Notes: a model not told the origin generated them from the sequence alone. A stretch of 64,000 bases of DNA from Shewanella baltica (GCF_900456975.1 NZ_UGYM01000002.1:1922001-1986000), one strand, 5' to 3'. Shown: positions 26,915-40,275, numbered from the stretch's first letter. Made by a program: numbers and translations.

Positions 26915-28762
26915 TTAGTTCATCATGTTGCAAGTATCGCAGTAGATGTAGACGTTATTTGGATCATCAAAAGAGGTTAACGTTTTCAAGCTGCTGGTCA
27001 ATTGCGCTAGCATTTGCTCTAACATCGATGATTGGCTCAGTGAGGCGGGCAGGTAGCTCGATACTGAGGCAAACATCTGTTGCATAAAGCGTTGCTCGGG
27101 TGTCAGCTCTTGTTCGATAACGCGGGTGTCAAATAGTGTCATATCCGCGAGTTTAGCGGCTTTAGCTATCGCCTCATCTAAATCACCTAGTTCATCGACT
27201 AAGCCAAGCTCAAGGGCTTTTTTACCGCTCCAAACACGGCCTTGGGCAATCTTATCGACTTGTTCTATGGTCATCTTTCGTTCTTTGGCGACCAGCGAGA
27301 TAAAGTCTAAATAGCCACGTTCAATATGACGTTGGATAATCGCTTCAACTTGCGGTGACAGCGTGCGTGTCACAGACAATCCCGCCCATTCCGACGTTGA
27401 TACGCCATCGGTATGCACGCCTATACTGGCCAGAGAATCTTCGAAGGTGGTGATCATGCCGAAGATCCCAATTGAGCCCGTGAGCGTGGTTGGCGTTGCG
27501 AAGATGTAGTCGGCACTGGCCGAAATCCAATAACCACCCGATGCGGCCAAACTGCCCATACTGACGACAACAGGTTTGCCCGCTGCTTTAAGTGCCAGTA
27601 ATTCTTGACGAATTTGCTCCGAGGCAAAGGCGCTACCGCCAGGGCTATCGACGCGCAGCACTAAGGCTTTAACGTGTTTATCGAAACGTGCCTTACGTAG
27701 CAGTTCGGCAGTGCTTTCGCCGCCAATTTGGCCCGCAGGTTGAGTGCCGTTCAGAATCGTACCGCTTGCGACAATAATGCCGACACTGTCTTGCTCAACA
27801 AAGCTTGGCAATGGCGTCACTAAGGTTAAATAATCATAAAAACTCACTTGCTTGAAACTGTCACCGCTGCTGGCTTTGCCCACGGTCTCTAGCATTGTTT
27901 GACGAAAATCTTCCGTGGTCGCTAAGCTATCAACCCATTTCATGTTGATGGCCATTGCCGCAGAGTCACCATTGGCTTTATCGAGCTCGGCCAAATAAGT
28001 GGTTGCATCGGGTACCAGTGAGTTAGGCTCAATATTGCGATTGCCTGCGACAGTCTGGGTGTAGCTTTGCCATACATCCGCTAAAAGCGCACTGCTGGCT
28101 TCGCGAGCGGCGTCGGACATATCGTCACGCATGTAGGGTTCAACCGCAGATTTAAAAGTCCCTACGCGGAAAATATGCGCTTTAACTTTGAGTTTATCTA
28201 AGGCCGATTTGAAGTACTGGTTGTACATACTCAGGCCATCAAGCGACACGCCGCCTTGGGGATTAAGGTAAATGGTGTCGGCAAAGCTGGCGAGGAAATA
28301 TTGATTTTGCTCGTAGTAATTGCCGATGGCGACCACTTTTTTGCCGCTTTCTTTAAAGCGGTTAAGTGCATCTCCGATAGATTGCAGCTTGCTGATCCCG
28401 GCACGTTTCAAATCGGCTAGATCAAGTACTAGGGTACTAATCCTTTGATCTTGCGCGGCATTGTCAATTACATACAGCACATCGGCTAGCAGGATTTCCC
28501 CATCGGCGTTGGCATTTTGGCCTTGCTTGAATGCGGCTTCTAAGGGATCAACCTGTTGTTTCTGATCGACAATCGAGCCGGCCAGATTAAGCACCAGCGC
28601 CGAGTTGTCTTCTACTTGGATATCTTCGCTGCTGCCAATGGAGATGATAATGGCGGCTAAGATGCCAAAAAAGATCAGATTGAGGATCAGTTTACGCGTC
28701 CCGTTGAGGGTGTGCCAAATAAACAAACATATTCTCTTGAAAAACGATGGGTTAGCGGACAT
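26915..28762 (-). CDS. sppA: Signal peptide peptidase SppA, 67-kDa type
   Basis: A membrane-anchored serine protease that degrades cleaved signal peptides. The 615-residue length is right for the duplicated gammaproteobacterial form. One N-terminal TM helix (about 25-42) is followed by two ClpP-like domains in the periplasm. The Lys general base is Lys204 in 'GTFKSAVEPYMRD' of the first domain and the nucleophile is Ser408 in 'SLAASGGYWIS' of the second, so the split Ser-Lys dyad is intact. The C-terminus ends with an unusual Cys pair (YCDTCNMMN). It is divergent from fadH. Confidence 0.96.
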   Translation of the reverse strand: MSANPSFFKRICLFIWHTLNGTRKLILNLIFFGILAAIIISIGSSEDIQVEDNSALVLNLAGSIVDQKQQVDPLEAAFKQGQNANADGEILLADVLYVIDNAAQDQRISTLVLDLADLKRAGISKLQSIGDALNRFKESGKKVVAIGNYYEQNQYFLASFADTIYLNPQGGVSLDGLSMYNQYFKSALDKLKVKAHIFRVGTFKSAVEPYMRDDMSDAAREASSALLADVWQSYTQTVAGNRNIEPNSLVPDATTYLAELDKANGDSAAMAINMKWVDSLATTEDFRQTMLETVGKASSGDSFKQVSFYDYLTLVTPLPSFVEQDSVGIIVASGTILNGTQPAGQIGGESTAELLRKARFDKHVKALVLRVDSPGGSAFASEQIRQELLALKAAGKPVVVSMGSLAASGGYWISASADYIFATPTTLTGSIGIFGMITTFEDSLASIGVHTDGVSTSEWAGLSVTRTLSPQVEAIIQRHIERGYLDFISLVAKERKMTIEQVDKIAQGRVWSGKKALELGLVDELGDLDEAIAKAAKLADMTLFDTRVIEQELTPEQRFMQQMFASVSSYLPASLSQSSMLEQMLAQLTSSLKTLTSFDDPNNVYIYCDTCNMMN

Positions 28763-28897
28763 CTGCCACTCCTTTATAAGTCCAATCTGCCAATGCTAAC
28801 TGAAAATGGCGCTACAGGCTAAACACAATTGTAAAGGATTTTGACTGATGGCCTCGATCCAACGGTTGAGCTTAGATTTGACTCAAGGTATGCTGAT

Positions 28898-28915
28898 TTA
28901 AATCACTTGTTTTAA
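28898..28915. promoter_or_regulatory. Putative fatty-acid regulator operator before fadH
   Basis: TTAAATCACTTGTTTTAA differs at only three positions from the perfect palindrome TTAAAACAACTGTTTTAA found before the acyl-CoA dehydrogenase gene (55631-55648). It sits 13 bp before the fadH ATG. The right half AC(T)TGTTTTAA fits the PsrA-type AAAC-N4-GTTT pattern. Regulator identity is inference. Confidence 0.6.
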
Positions 28916-28927
28916 AAGGATGTTTGA

Positions 28928-30946
<2,019 letters not shown>

Positions 30947-31253
30947 AAACTCGATAAGTCTTCTGCGATAAGCTTTAGGCGTTAAGTTTTAGAGCCTGAA
31001 AGCCTGAAAGCCTGAACCTGTGTTCAGGCTTTTTTGTTTTGGTTTTCCGCGGGAATGCATTGAAAATAGTGAGAAGTGTGGGGTTTAATGCGTTTGGTCG
31101 CTAATTGGCGCGGATTGATTAAGGCAGTATTGAAAGGGACTTTGTGTTTAACAGGTAATGCTTGTTTTAACGCCGCTTACTGAAAAAGTGAAAGTTGTTT
31201 ATTCAGAGTGGATCATTTAAAGCAGCTTATAGAGAAGTCTAATCTTGGCGCTG
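30947..31253. other. Intergenic region between convergent fadH and yfaE-like gene
   Basis: About 307 bp. It contains only the fadH terminator; beyond it I see no ORF, repeat or clear minus-strand terminator for the nrd operon. Confidence 0.7.
31007..31036 (+). terminator. Rho-independent terminator of fadH
   Basis: AAGCCTGAAC (31008-31017) pairs with GTTCAGGCTT (31022-31031) with a CTGT loop, followed by T's. The octamer AGCCTGAA is repeated three times leading into the stem. Confidence 0.92.
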
Positions 31254-31739
31254 TTAGTCTTCAAACACTTCTTGTTTTAACGTGTGCGTGGTGCTTGCTT
31301 CATGCTGTGTTTGCTTTGACTTAGCCAAACTGACTTTGCTCTGACGAGGTTGACACGCATATGTGACTACGGCCGCACCTTCAGGTGACAAGTCCAGCTC
31401 TAAATCTTCGGTAGGCACACAGCAGCAGGGTAAACATTCATCATGTTTAAGTTCGGCTAAGGGCTCGTTTAAGTAGCTGACTTTTCCGCTGATGACCCGT
31501 GTTTTGCAGGCACCGCAGAATCCGTTGCGACATTCTGAGAAGATTTTAACTTTTTTTGCTTCGAGCGCTTGCAACAAGGTGCCTTGTTGCTCGGTAAAGA
31601 GCAACACAGGTTGACCTTGAAGGCGCACGATTGGCGCCTTCGCAAACAGGTTTTGTGGCCGTTTTTTCGATGTCACTGTTGTAATGCCATTTTTAACGTC
31701 ACTTTTGAGCGTCTTAGAGATCGAAGTCGAGGAATTCAT
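31254..31739 (-). CDS. yfaE: 2Fe-2S ferredoxin, YfaE-like (class I RNR maintenance), extended
   Basis: A plant-type ferredoxin that in E. coli donates electrons to rebuild the NrdB diferric-tyrosyl cofactor. The cluster ligands are in '[14 protein letters not shown]', with a final Cys in 'ECLPCCCVP'. The best start is the ATG at 31739, giving about 161 residues and overlapping the nrdB end by 26 bp; a neighbouring ATG at 31745 is possible. The 26 residues further upstream lie inside nrdB in another frame and are not credible. It is about twice the length of E. coli YfaE, with a basic N-terminal leader (about 35 residues) and a Gln/Lys/Thr tail (about 35 residues). Third gene of the nrdA-nrdB operon. 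Confidence 0.88.
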   Translation of the reverse strand: MNSSTSISKTLKSDVKNGITTVTSKKRPQNLFAKAPIVRLQGQPVLLFTEQQGTLLQALEAKKVKIFSECRNGFCGACKTRVISGKVSYLNEPLAELKHDECLPCCCVPTEDLELDLSPEGAAVVTYACQPRQSKVSLAKSKQTQHEASTTHTLKQEVFED

Positions 31740-32844
31740 CGCCATCAACCGCTGAGTCAATTTGACCGACAAGGTATGAAGACACTTCCACTTCCTGAGG
31801 CGCGACTTGCACTGCATCGCTTTCTAACCAGTTTTTCATCCAAGGTAATGGATTGGTTATTTCAGGATAAGGTTGCGGCAGGTTCACCGACTTCATCCGT
31901 TGGTTCGTAATAAACTCAACGTATTGGCAGAGGATCTGTTCATTCAAACCTATCATAGAGCCGTCTTTGAACAGGTATTTTGCCCATTCTTTCTCTTGCT
32001 CTGCGGCCTTGAAGAATAAATCGAAGGCTTCCTGTTGGCATTCTGCAGCAATTTCACCCATTTCTGGATCGTCTTTACCGCCTTGCATGATGCTTAAAAT
32101 ATGCTGAGTGCTGTTTAAGTGCAGTGCTTCATCACGGGCAATCAGGCGAATGATTTTCGCGTTACCTTCCATTAGCTTACGTTCAGCAAAGGCAAATGAG
32201 CAGGCAAAGCTAACATAGAAACGAATCGCTTCTAGGGCGTTGACTGACATCATGCACAGGTACAAGGCTTTTTTCAGGGTACGAGTGTTGACTATGACTT
32301 CTTTGCCATCGATAACATGGGTACCCGCGCCGAGTAAATGGAACACTTGAGTCAGTTGGATCAAGTGATCGTAGTAAGCGGCGATATCTGTCGCACGGCT
32401 TAATATTTCTTTGTTCACGACGATATCGTCGAAGATCACTGAAGGATCGTTAACGATATTGCGAATAATATGGGTGTATGAGCGCGAGTGAATCGTCTCA
32501 GAGAAAGACCAAGTCTCAATCCAAGTCTCTAGTTCAGGCAGCGACACCAGTGGTAAAAAGGCCACATTGGGTGAGCGACCTTGAATCGAGTCGAGTAAGG
32601 TTTGGTATTTCAGGTTAGAAATAAAGATGTGTTTTTCATGATCGGGCAATGCACCGTAGTCAATTTTATCGCGACTGACGTCTACTTCTTCCGGGCGCCA
32701 AAAGAAAGATAACTGCTTTTCTATCAGTTTTTCGAACACTTCATATTTTTGTTGATCGTAACGAGCCACGTTGACCGATTGACCTAAAAACATAGGTTCA
32801 CGGGTGGCATCGTTGGGTGTTTGACAGAAGGTAGAGTAGGCCAT
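31714..32844 (-). CDS. nrdB: Class Ia ribonucleotide reductase beta subunit
   Basis: Carries the diiron-tyrosyl radical cofactor for NrdA. 376 residues from the ATG at 32844 ([20 protein letters not shown]), the same length and start pattern as E. coli NrdB; the extra ten upstream residues are not conserved. The iron ligands lie in '[15 protein letters not shown]' (Glu and His, radical Tyr nearby) and '[15 protein letters not shown]'. The C-terminal peptide that docks on NrdA is acidic/aromatic and ends 'EFLDFDL'. A strong hairpin lies just upstream, between nrdA and nrdB. Confidence 0.98.
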   Translation of the reverse strand: MAYSTFCQTPNDATREPMFLGQSVNVARYDQQKYEVFEKLIEKQLSFFWRPEEVDVSRDKIDYGALPDHEKHIFISNLKYQTLLDSIQGRSPNVAFLPLVSLPELETWIETWSFSETIHSRSYTHIIRNIVNDPSVIFDDIVVNKEILSRATDIAAYYDHLIQLTQVFHLLGAGTHVIDGKEVIVNTRTLKKALYLCMMSVNALEAIRFYVSFACSFAFAERKLMEGNAKIIRLIARDEALHLNSTQHILSIMQGGKDDPEMGEIAAECQQEAFDLFFKAAEQEKEWAKYLFKDGSMIGLNEQILCQYVEFITNQRMKSVNLPQPYPEITNPLPWMKNWLESDAVQVAPQEVEVSSYLVGQIDSAVDGDEFLDFDL

Positions 32845-32862
32845 GGTGCTATTTTCCAATGG

Positions 32863-32891
32863 ATAGGGATCCACTCAATCGGGATCCCTAT
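32863..32891 (-). other. Intercistronic hairpin between nrdA and nrdB
   Basis: ATAGGGATCC (32863-32872) pairs perfectly with GGATCCCTAT (32882-32891) around a 9-nt loop. It lies 18 bp before the nrdB ATG, with no U tract, so it is not a terminator. A role in mRNA stability or in setting the subunit ratio is inference. Confidence 0.8.
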
Positions 32892-32927
32892 ACTTTTTAT
32901 TTGTAAGAGCCGCGTTAACGTTAAAGA

Positions 32928-35216
32928 CTAGATTTTACACGCGCCGCCGGCGCAACCATCGTCTTCTTTCTCTAAATTGGTGATGTCATCGTGTGAATCC
33001 GACGCACCATCGCGAGTGTTATGGTAGTAAAGCGTTTTCACACCTAACTTGTAAGCATTGAGCAAATCTTTCAGCAGGGTTTGCATCGGTACTTTACGGC
33101 CTTCAAAACGTGAAGGATCGTAGTTAGTGTTGGCTGAAATCGCTTGGTCAACGAACTTCTGCATGATACCCACTAGCTGTAAGTAACCGTCGTTGCTTGG
33201 CATTTTCCACAGTAATTCATAGCTATCTTTCAGCGTATCGAAATCTGGCACGACTTGCTTCAACTGACCGTCTTTGCTCGATTTCACGCTGATAAGACCA
33301 CGTGGTGGCTCAATACCATTGGTCGCATTGGAGATTTGCGACGAGGTTTCTGAAGGCATTAATGCCGACAGCGTTGAGTTACGTAGGCCATATTGCTTGA
33401 TATCGCTACGCAGTGATTCCCAGTCTAAGTGCAATGGTTCAGCACAAATTTTATCTAGGTCACGTTTGTAGGTATCGATTGGCAAAATACCTTGAGAGTA
33501 AGTGGTCTCGTGGAATAACGGACACGCACCTTGCTCTTTGGCCAAGTTCATTGAGGCTTTCAGTAAATAGAACTGAATCGCTTCGAAGGTTCTGTGGGTA
33601 AGCTCGTTCGCGCTGCCATCGGAATACTTCATGCCATTTTTTGCTAAGTAGTTAGCAAAGTTAATCACGCCTATGCCTAAAGTACGGCGATTCATCGAGG
33701 CAATTTGCGCGGCCTTGATGGGGTAATCTTGATAATCCAACAGGTTATCCAGTGCACGTACGGCGAGGTCGGCTAATGGCTCAATATCAGATAATTCTTT
33801 GATCGAACCTAAGTTAAGTGCTGACAGCGTACAAAGCGCGATTTCACCTTCTGGATCATCGATGTTGTTCAATGGTTTAGTCGGCAGGGCGATTTCAAGA
33901 CACAGGTTAGACTGTCTGATCGGTGCGACTTTTGAATCGAACGGGCTGTGAGTGTTGCAGTGATCCACGTTTTGAATGTAGATACGGCCAGTTGAGGCGC
34001 GCTCTTGCATCATCAGTGAAAACAGCTCAACTGCCTTTATGGTTTTCTTACGAATGCTGCTGTCTTGCTCATATTGCACATATAAACGTTCGAATTCGTT
34101 TTGATCTTCAAAGAAAGCATCATACAAGCCTGGTACGTCAGATGGGCTAAACAGGCTGATGTTTTCGCCTTTGATCAGACGTTGATACATGACTTTGTTC
34201 AGCTGCACACCGTAGTCTAAATGACGGATACGGTTGTCTTCGACGCCGCGGTTATTTTTCAATACCAGCAGAGATTCGACTTCTAAGTGCCAAATAGGGT
34301 AGAACAGGGTCGCAGCACCGCCACGCACGCCGCCTTGAGAACAAGACTTCACTGCGGTTTGGAAATACTTATAGAAAGGTAAACAACCTGTGTGGAAGGC
34401 TTCACCACCACGGATTGGGCTACCTAAAGCACGAATACGACCGGCGTTAATACCGATACCCGCACGTTGGCTAACGTATTTCACGATAGAAGAAGCAGTC
34501 GCATTGATTGAATCTAAGCTGTCACCACATTCGATCAGTACGCAAGAGCTGAACTGACGCGTTGGCGTGCGCACACCGGCCATGATTGGCGTTGGTAGCG
34601 AAATCTTAAAGGTCGATACCGCGTCATAGAAATCTTTAACGTATTTCAGGCGCGTTTCTTTTGGATAACGGGCAAACAAACAGGCCGCGACCAAAATGTA
34701 GAGGAACTGGGCGCTCTCGTAGATTTCGTGCGTCACACGGTTTTGAACTAAATATTTGCCTTCAAGCTGTTTTACCGCAGCGTAAGAGAAGTCCATATCG
34801 CGCCAATGGTCGATATAGGTATCCATCACGTCGAGTTCTTCGCGGCTGTAATCCTGCAGAATGTGCATGTCATACTTGCCAAGCTCAACTAACTTAGTCA
34901 CGTGGGTATACAGTGCTGGCGGCTCGAACTGACCGAAGGCCTTCTTACGCAAATGAAACACCGCTAAACGGGCGGCGAGGAACTGATAGTCCGGTGATTC
35001 TGGAGAAATTAAATCCGCCGCCGCTTTGATAATGGTTTCATGGATAGCTTCGGTTGGGATGCCATCGAAAAACTGTAGGTGCGAGCGAAGCTCAACTTCA
35101 GAAACAGAAACGTTTTTTAATCCCTTGGCTGCCCAAGTAATTACGCGGTGTATTTTTTCGAGATCGATATTTTCACGATCGCCACAGCGTTTTGTGACTG
35201 TCATAGTGCTATTCAT
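32928..35216 (-). CDS. nrdA: Class Ia ribonucleotide reductase alpha subunit
   Basis: Reduces ribonucleoside diphosphates to deoxyribonucleotides under aerobic conditions. 762 residues. The N-terminal ATP-cone (about 1-95, 'VTKRCGDRENIDLEKIHRVI') gives overall activity control by ATP/dATP. The ten-stranded barrel holds the redox and radical cysteines in 'SSCVLIECGDSLDS', 'NLCLEIALPTKP' and 'GEIALCTLSALNLG'. The C-terminal shuttle cysteines are in 'DGCAGGACKI'. The gene is upstream of nrdB and the ferredoxin in one operon, with NrdR and DnaA boxes in the leader. Confidence 0.98.
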   Translation of the reverse strand: MNSTMTVTKRCGDRENIDLEKIHRVITWAAKGLKNVSVSEVELRSHLQFFDGIPTEAIHETIIKAAADLISPESPDYQFLAARLAVFHLRKKAFGQFEPPALYTHVTKLVELGKYDMHILQDYSREELDVMDTYIDHWRDMDFSYAAVKQLEGKYLVQNRVTHEIYESAQFLYILVAACLFARYPKETRLKYVKDFYDAVSTFKISLPTPIMAGVRTPTRQFSSCVLIECGDSLDSINATASSIVKYVSQRAGIGINAGRIRALGSPIRGGEAFHTGCLPFYKYFQTAVKSCSQGGVRGGAATLFYPIWHLEVESLLVLKNNRGVEDNRIRHLDYGVQLNKVMYQRLIKGENISLFSPSDVPGLYDAFFEDQNEFERLYVQYEQDSSIRKKTIKAVELFSLMMQERASTGRIYIQNVDHCNTHSPFDSKVAPIRQSNLCLEIALPTKPLNNIDDPEGEIALCTLSALNLGSIKELSDIEPLADLAVRALDNLLDYQDYPIKAAQIASMNRRTLGIGVINFANYLAKNGMKYSDGSANELTHRTFEAIQFYLLKASMNLAKEQGACPLFHETTYSQGILPIDTYKRDLDKICAEPLHLDWESLRSDIKQYGLRNSTLSALMPSETSSQISNATNGIEPPRGLISVKSSKDGQLKQVVPDFDTLKDSYELLWKMPSNDGYLQLVGIMQKFVDQAISANTNYDPSRFEGRKVPMQTLLKDLLNAYKLGVKTLYYHNTRDGASDSHDDITNLEKEDDGCAGGACKI

Positions 35217-35372
35217 TTGGAGATAGGCCTTGGTTCTTATATCTATTTAGGTGAGCAAGTTCACCGTACGTATCCTTGTAAAACAATCAATAACCGTCCC
35301 TTAAATACTGCTGACTGGTTGAAAACGAGTCAATTAAGCGGCGAGCTTCTAGTGTGTCTGATTGCTACCTAT

Positions 35373-35388
35373 ACACAAGATATGGTGT
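35373..35388. promoter_or_regulatory. NrdR box 1
   Basis: ACACAAGATATGGTGT closely follows the NrdR consensus ACACWATATATWGTGT. NrdR is the ATP/dATP-sensing repressor of ribonucleotide reductase genes. It lies about 157 bp before the nrdA ATG. Confidence 0.85.
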
Positions 35389-35403
35389 TTTAAATTATCT
35401 GGG

Positions 35404-35419
35404 ATACAAGATAGTGAGG
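35404..35419. promoter_or_regulatory. NrdR box 2 (degenerate)
   Basis: ATACAAGATAGTGAGG matches box 1 at 11 of 16 positions and begins exactly 31 bp from it. That is three helical turns, the spacing known for paired NrdR boxes. Confidence 0.72.
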
Positions 35420-35457
35420 TTTGCCCCTATTTGCAAGTCTGAATTCAGGGGACATCT

Positions 35458-35477
35458 TGTGGATAAGTTGAGGATAA
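35458..35477. promoter_or_regulatory. Two adjacent DnaA boxes
   Basis: TGTGGATAA (35458-35466) is the exact complement of the consensus DnaA box TTATCCACA. TGAGGATAA (35469-35477) differs by one base, in the same orientation. DnaA is known to regulate nrdAB in E. coli, so the position about 240 bp before nrdA is meaningful. Confidence 0.8.
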
Positions 35478-35740
35478 GCTTTCGCGTTAGTAACGACTAA
35501 CCTTGAAGCTCAATTTCAGGTTAGCGTGTCGCACTCATGGGGGATTTTTAGGCGATCTTTTCTTTAGATCGCGATCGCGTACAAGTGCCGATCTTTTATC
35601 CGCCGACCTTTCGCAGCCTGATTTTATTCGCAGGTAAAAATCAGGCAAACACACTTATGTGCGTCTGCATAGTCACTTTAGCAAAAGGTTTATCTTCGAG
35701 TGCAAAAGTGAAGTTTGTTAACCATTTTATGGGCGAGTTT

Positions 35741-36412
35741 TCAGGCGAATGCGTCGGCTAATGCCTGATGTAACTCAGTTGGGCTGGCAAAGTGCGCGTG
35801 AGCTGGCCACTGCGATGGCTTGTCGTTGACACCCAGATAACCCCATAGGGCAACGCCGCCTAACATGCCCGCCGCCCTAGCTGCTAACAAATCCCGCTCG
35901 GCATCCCCAAGATACAAAATGTGCTCAGGTGCGCAGTTCAGTTGCTGTGCGCCTAACAACATAGGTGCTGTGTGGGGTTTTGGGTGTTTGGTTGAATCGC
36001 CACTGATGATAACGGGCATACGTAAGTGTAAATTCAGTTTTCGCAATAAGGGACGGGTAAAGCGGGCTGGCTTGTTGGTGATCACCCCAAACGGCAGCTG
36101 CGTTAACTCGAGCCAGTCGAGTAATGCTGCAATGCCTGTGAATAGCGCACAGTGATCGCCATTAATGCGCTGATAGTGGGCGAGCAGCCCTTGCTGAACT
36201 TGAGTACGAAGATCATCCGCTGCATTGGGGATCGCCGCATCGACTAAGGCAAAACTGCCGTGGGATGCGGCGTAGCGCATGGCCGCTAACGGCTGCGCGG
36301 CGATGCCGACGTCCTGAAGACTTAAATTAAGGGCCTGCACCAGATCCGGCGCGGTATCGGCTAAGGTGCCGTCGAGATCGAACAGTACGCCTTGGATCTG
36401 TGCCAGACTCAT
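35741..36412 (-). CDS. gph: HAD-family phosphoglycolate phosphatase-like
   Basis: 223 residues from the ATG at 36412, located just after the ubiG stop; a TTG at 36421 inside ubiG is the alternative. HAD motif I is 'VLFDLDGTLADTAPDL' (nucleophile Asp, then Asp general acid), motif II Thr is in 'GVITNKPARF', the motif III Lys is in 'STKHPKP', and motif IV is 'LYLGDAERDLLAA'. The helical cap sits between motifs I and II. This is the subfamily of Gph/MupP; its position directly after ubiG is common in gammaproteobacteria. Which phosphate ester it prefers (2-phosphoglycolate or MurNAc-6-phosphate) cannot be decided here. Confidence 0.88.
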   Translation of the reverse strand: MSLAQIQGVLFDLDGTLADTAPDLVQALNLSLQDVGIAAQPLAAMRYAASHGSFALVDAAIPNAADDLRTQVQQGLLAHYQRINGDHCALFTGIAALLDWLELTQLPFGVITNKPARFTRPLLRKLNLHLRMPVIISGDSTKHPKPHTAPMLLGAQQLNCAPEHILYLGDAERDLLAARAAGMLGGVALWGYLGVNDKPSQWPAHAHFASPTELHQALADAFA

Positions 36413-36413
36413 A

Positions 36414-37509
<1,096 letters not shown>

Positions 37510-40260
37510 ATGACTGATCTGGCATCATCTATTTCGCCAATTAATATCGAAGACGAACTAAAGAATTCGTACCTTGATTACGCCATGAGCGTTATCGTGG
37601 GACGTGCATTACCAGACGTGCGCGACGGCTTAAAGCCGGTTCATCGCCGCGTTCTGTTTGCCATGAGTGAATTGAAGAACGATTGGAACAAGCCTTACAA
37701 AAAATCTGCCCGTGTGGTCGGTGACGTCATCGGTAAATATCACCCTCATGGTGACTCTGCTGTTTATGACACTATCGTCCGTATGGCCCAGCCATTCTCA
37801 CTGCGTTACACCTTAGTAGATGGCCAAGGTAACTTCGGTTCGGTCGACGGTGACTCAGCGGCGGCAATGCGTTATACCGAAATCCGTATGGATAAGTTAG
37901 CGCATCAATTACTGGCCGATCTTGAAAAAGAGACAGTAGATTTCGTCCCTAACTACGACGGCACAGAACTCATTCCAGCTGTATTACCTACACGCGTACC
38001 TAACCTGTTAATTAACGGCTCATCGGGTATTGCGGTAGGTATGGCGACCAACATCCCACCACACAACCTAACGGAAGTCGTGAAAGGCTGTTTGGCACTG
38101 ATTGAAGAACCCTCACTGTCTATTGAACAGCTGATGGAATACATTCCAGGTCCGGATTTCCCAACTGCGGCAATTATCAATGGCCGTAAAGGCATTATTG
38201 ATGCCTATAAAACTGGCCGTGGCCGCGCGATCATGCGTGCACTGGCGGATGTGGAAACCGAAGATAATGGCCGTGAACGCATTATCGTGACTGAAATCCC
38301 TTATCAAGTGAACAAAGCCCGTTTAATCGAGAAGATTGCCGAGCTGGTCAAAGATAAAAAGCTTGAAGGGATCAGCGGTCTACGCGACGAGTCTGATAAA
38401 GACGGTATGCGTATCGTTATCGAAATTAAGCGCGGTGAAGTGGGCGAGGTGGTATTAAACAACCTGTATGCTCAAACGCAAATGCAGTGTTCTTTCGGGA
38501 TTAACATGGTGGCCCTGACCAATGGTCAGCCTAAACTGTTTAATCTTAAAGAAATGCTCGAATGCTTTATTCTGCATCGCCGTGAAGTCGTGACGCGTCG
38601 TACCGTATTTGAACTGCGTAAAGCCCGTGAGCGTGCCCATATTTTGGAAGCGCTGGCGGTTGCACTGGCTAACATCGACCCGATTATTGCGCTGATCAAA
38701 GCCTCGCCAACGCCTGCGGATGCCAAAGTTAAATTGGTTGAGCAAGGTTGGGAATTAGGCCACGTTCAAGGCATGCTGGAAAAAGCAGGCGATGACGCCG
38801 CGCGTCCTGAGTGGTTAGAGCCACAATACGGTATCCGTGACGGTCAATATTTCCTGACTGAGCAACAAGCTCAGGCGATTCTGGAACTGCGTTTACACCG
38901 TTTAACCGGTCTTGAACACGATAAGATCATCGCCGAATACGAAGAGCTGCTCGAATTTATCGCGGGTCTGCTGTTTATTCTGCGCAGTCCTGAGCGTTTG
39001 ATGGAAGTCATCAAGGAAGAGTTAGTTCAAATCCTTGATGAATACGGTGATGCTCGCCGTACCGTGATCAATGCCAACGAAGTCGATATGAGTCTTGAAG
39101 ACTTGATCAACGAAGAAGACGTTGTCGTGACACTGTCGCACTTAGGTTATGCCAAGTATCAACCATTGACCGATTACCAAGCCCAGCGCCGTGGTGGTAA
39201 AGGTAAAGCGGCAACTAAAGTAAAAGACGAAGATTTCGTTGAAAAACTGTTAGTTGCCAATACCCATGACACCATTTTGTGCTTCTCTGACTTTGGTAAG
39301 ATGTACTGGCTCAAAGTGTATCAATTGCCACTAGCGAGCCGTACGGCTCGTGGTCGTCCAATTGTTAACTTGCTGCCTTTATCCGATGGCGAGCGCATTA
39401 CTGCGATTCTACCAGTACGTGAATACGCGGCTGACAAGTACATCATCATGGCGACCTCACACGGTACTGTGAAGAAAACCGCACTAACAGCTTATAGCAA
39501 CCCACGTGCAAACGGCATTATCGCCGTTAACCTCAAAGACGGTGACCAACTGATCGGTGTCGATATCACTAACGGTGATGACGAAATCATGTTGTTCTCG
39601 AACGAAGGTAAAGTTGTTCGCTTTGGTGAGAAAGTCCGTGATTCTGAAACAGGCGAAGTGAAAACCGATCCTGAAACTGGTGAAGAAGTCTTGTCCTTAC
39701 GTCCTATGGGCCGTACTGCAACAGGCGTTCGTGGTATCCGTTTAGAAGAAGGTCAAAAAGTTGTGTCGCTTATCGTACCCAAAGGCGATGGCGCGATTCT
39801 GACGGTAACTGAAAACGGTTACGGTAAACGGACTCAATTGTCTGAATACCCAGCGAAGAGCCGTGCGACTAAAGGTGTGGTTTCTATCAAGGTGAGTGAG
39901 CGTAACGGCGCAGTTGTTGGCGCAGTGCAAGTGGGTCTTAACGACGAACTTATGCTCATCAGTGATAAAGGCACCTTAGTGCGTACACCAGCGGGCGGCG
40001 TGTCTATCATTGGCCGTAACACGCAAGGTGTGACGATTATCCGCACTGCGGGCGACGAGAAAGTGGTTGGCCTGCAACGTATCGACGAAATCCAAAGTGA
40101 TGAAGATGAAGTCGAGCTGGATGAAAACGGTTTACCGATTGTTCCTGTCATTATCGAAGGCGAATTAGCCGACGAGGCTCTTGATGAAGAGCTGGATGAC
40201 GAAGAAGAGTTGGACGAAGATGAAGACGAGCTTGCTGATGATGAGCAAGACGAAGAGTAA
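37510..40260 (+). CDS. gyrA: DNA gyrase subunit A
   Basis: The breakage-reunion subunit of gyrase, which introduces negative supercoils. 916 residues from the ATG at 37510, preceded by AGGGGAAC. The active-site Tyr122 is in 'AAAMRYTE'. The quinolone-determining region keeps Ser83 and Asp87 ('[11 protein letters not shown]'), so it looks wild-type sensitive. The GyrA box 'QRRGGKG', needed for DNA wrapping, is present before the six-bladed C-terminal domain. The tail is about 55 residues, very acidic (Asp/Glu runs such as '[20 protein letters not shown]'), and longer than E. coli's. A strong terminator follows. Confidence 0.98.
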   Translation: MTDLASSISPINIEDELKNSYLDYAMSVIVGRALPDVRDGLKPVHRRVLFAMSELKNDWNKPYKKSARVVGDVIGKYHPHGDSAVYDTIVRMAQPFSLRYTLVDGQGNFGSVDGDSAAAMRYTEIRMDKLAHQLLADLEKETVDFVPNYDGTELIPAVLPTRVPNLLINGSSGIAVGMATNIPPHNLTEVVKGCLALIEEPSLSIEQLMEYIPGPDFPTAAIINGRKGIIDAYKTGRGRAIMRALADVETEDNGRERIIVTEIPYQVNKARLIEKIAELVKDKKLEGISGLRDESDKDGMRIVIEIKRGEVGEVVLNNLYAQTQMQCSFGINMVALTNGQPKLFNLKEMLECFILHRREVVTRRTVFELRKARERAHILEALAVALANIDPIIALIKASPTPADAKVKLVEQGWELGHVQGMLEKAGDDAARPEWLEPQYGIRDGQYFLTEQQAQAILELRLHRLTGLEHDKIIAEYEELLEFIAGLLFILRSPERLMEVIKEELVQILDEYGDARRTVINANEVDMSLEDLINEEDVVVTLSHLGYAKYQPLTDYQAQRRGGKGKAATKVKDEDFVEKLLVANTHDTILCFSDFGKMYWLKVYQLPLASRTARGRPIVNLLPLSDGERITAILPVREYAADKYIIMATSHGTVKKTALTAYSNPRANGIIAVNLKDGDQLIGVDITNGDDEIMLFSNEGKVVRFGEKVRDSETGEVKTDPETGEEVLSLRPMGRTATGVRGIRLEEGQKVVSLIVPKGDGAILTVTENGYGKRTQLSEYPAKSRATKGVVSIKVSERNGAVVGAVQVGLNDELMLISDKGTLVRTPAGGVSIIGRNTQGVTIIRTAGDEKVVGLQRIDEIQSDEDEVELDENGLPIVPVIIEGELADEALDEELDDEEELDEDEDELADDEQDEE

Positions 40261-40275
40261 TTAAGTGCCATATTA

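Larger units (their letters stand above)
35217..35740. other. nrdA promoter region / gph downstream region
   Basis: 524 bp without a gene. It contains two NrdR-like boxes and two DnaA boxes (listed separately). Nearer gph there is a 10-bp inverted repeat, GCCTGATTTT (35616-35625) with AAAATCAGGC (35637-35646), which could end the minus-strand ubiG-gph transcript. Confidence 0.75.

Noticed and set aside
35616..35646. Inverted repeat as a certain terminator of gph
   Set aside because: The 10-bp stem is good, but it is AT-rich and the minus-strand U tract is weak, so it is only noted in the region entry.
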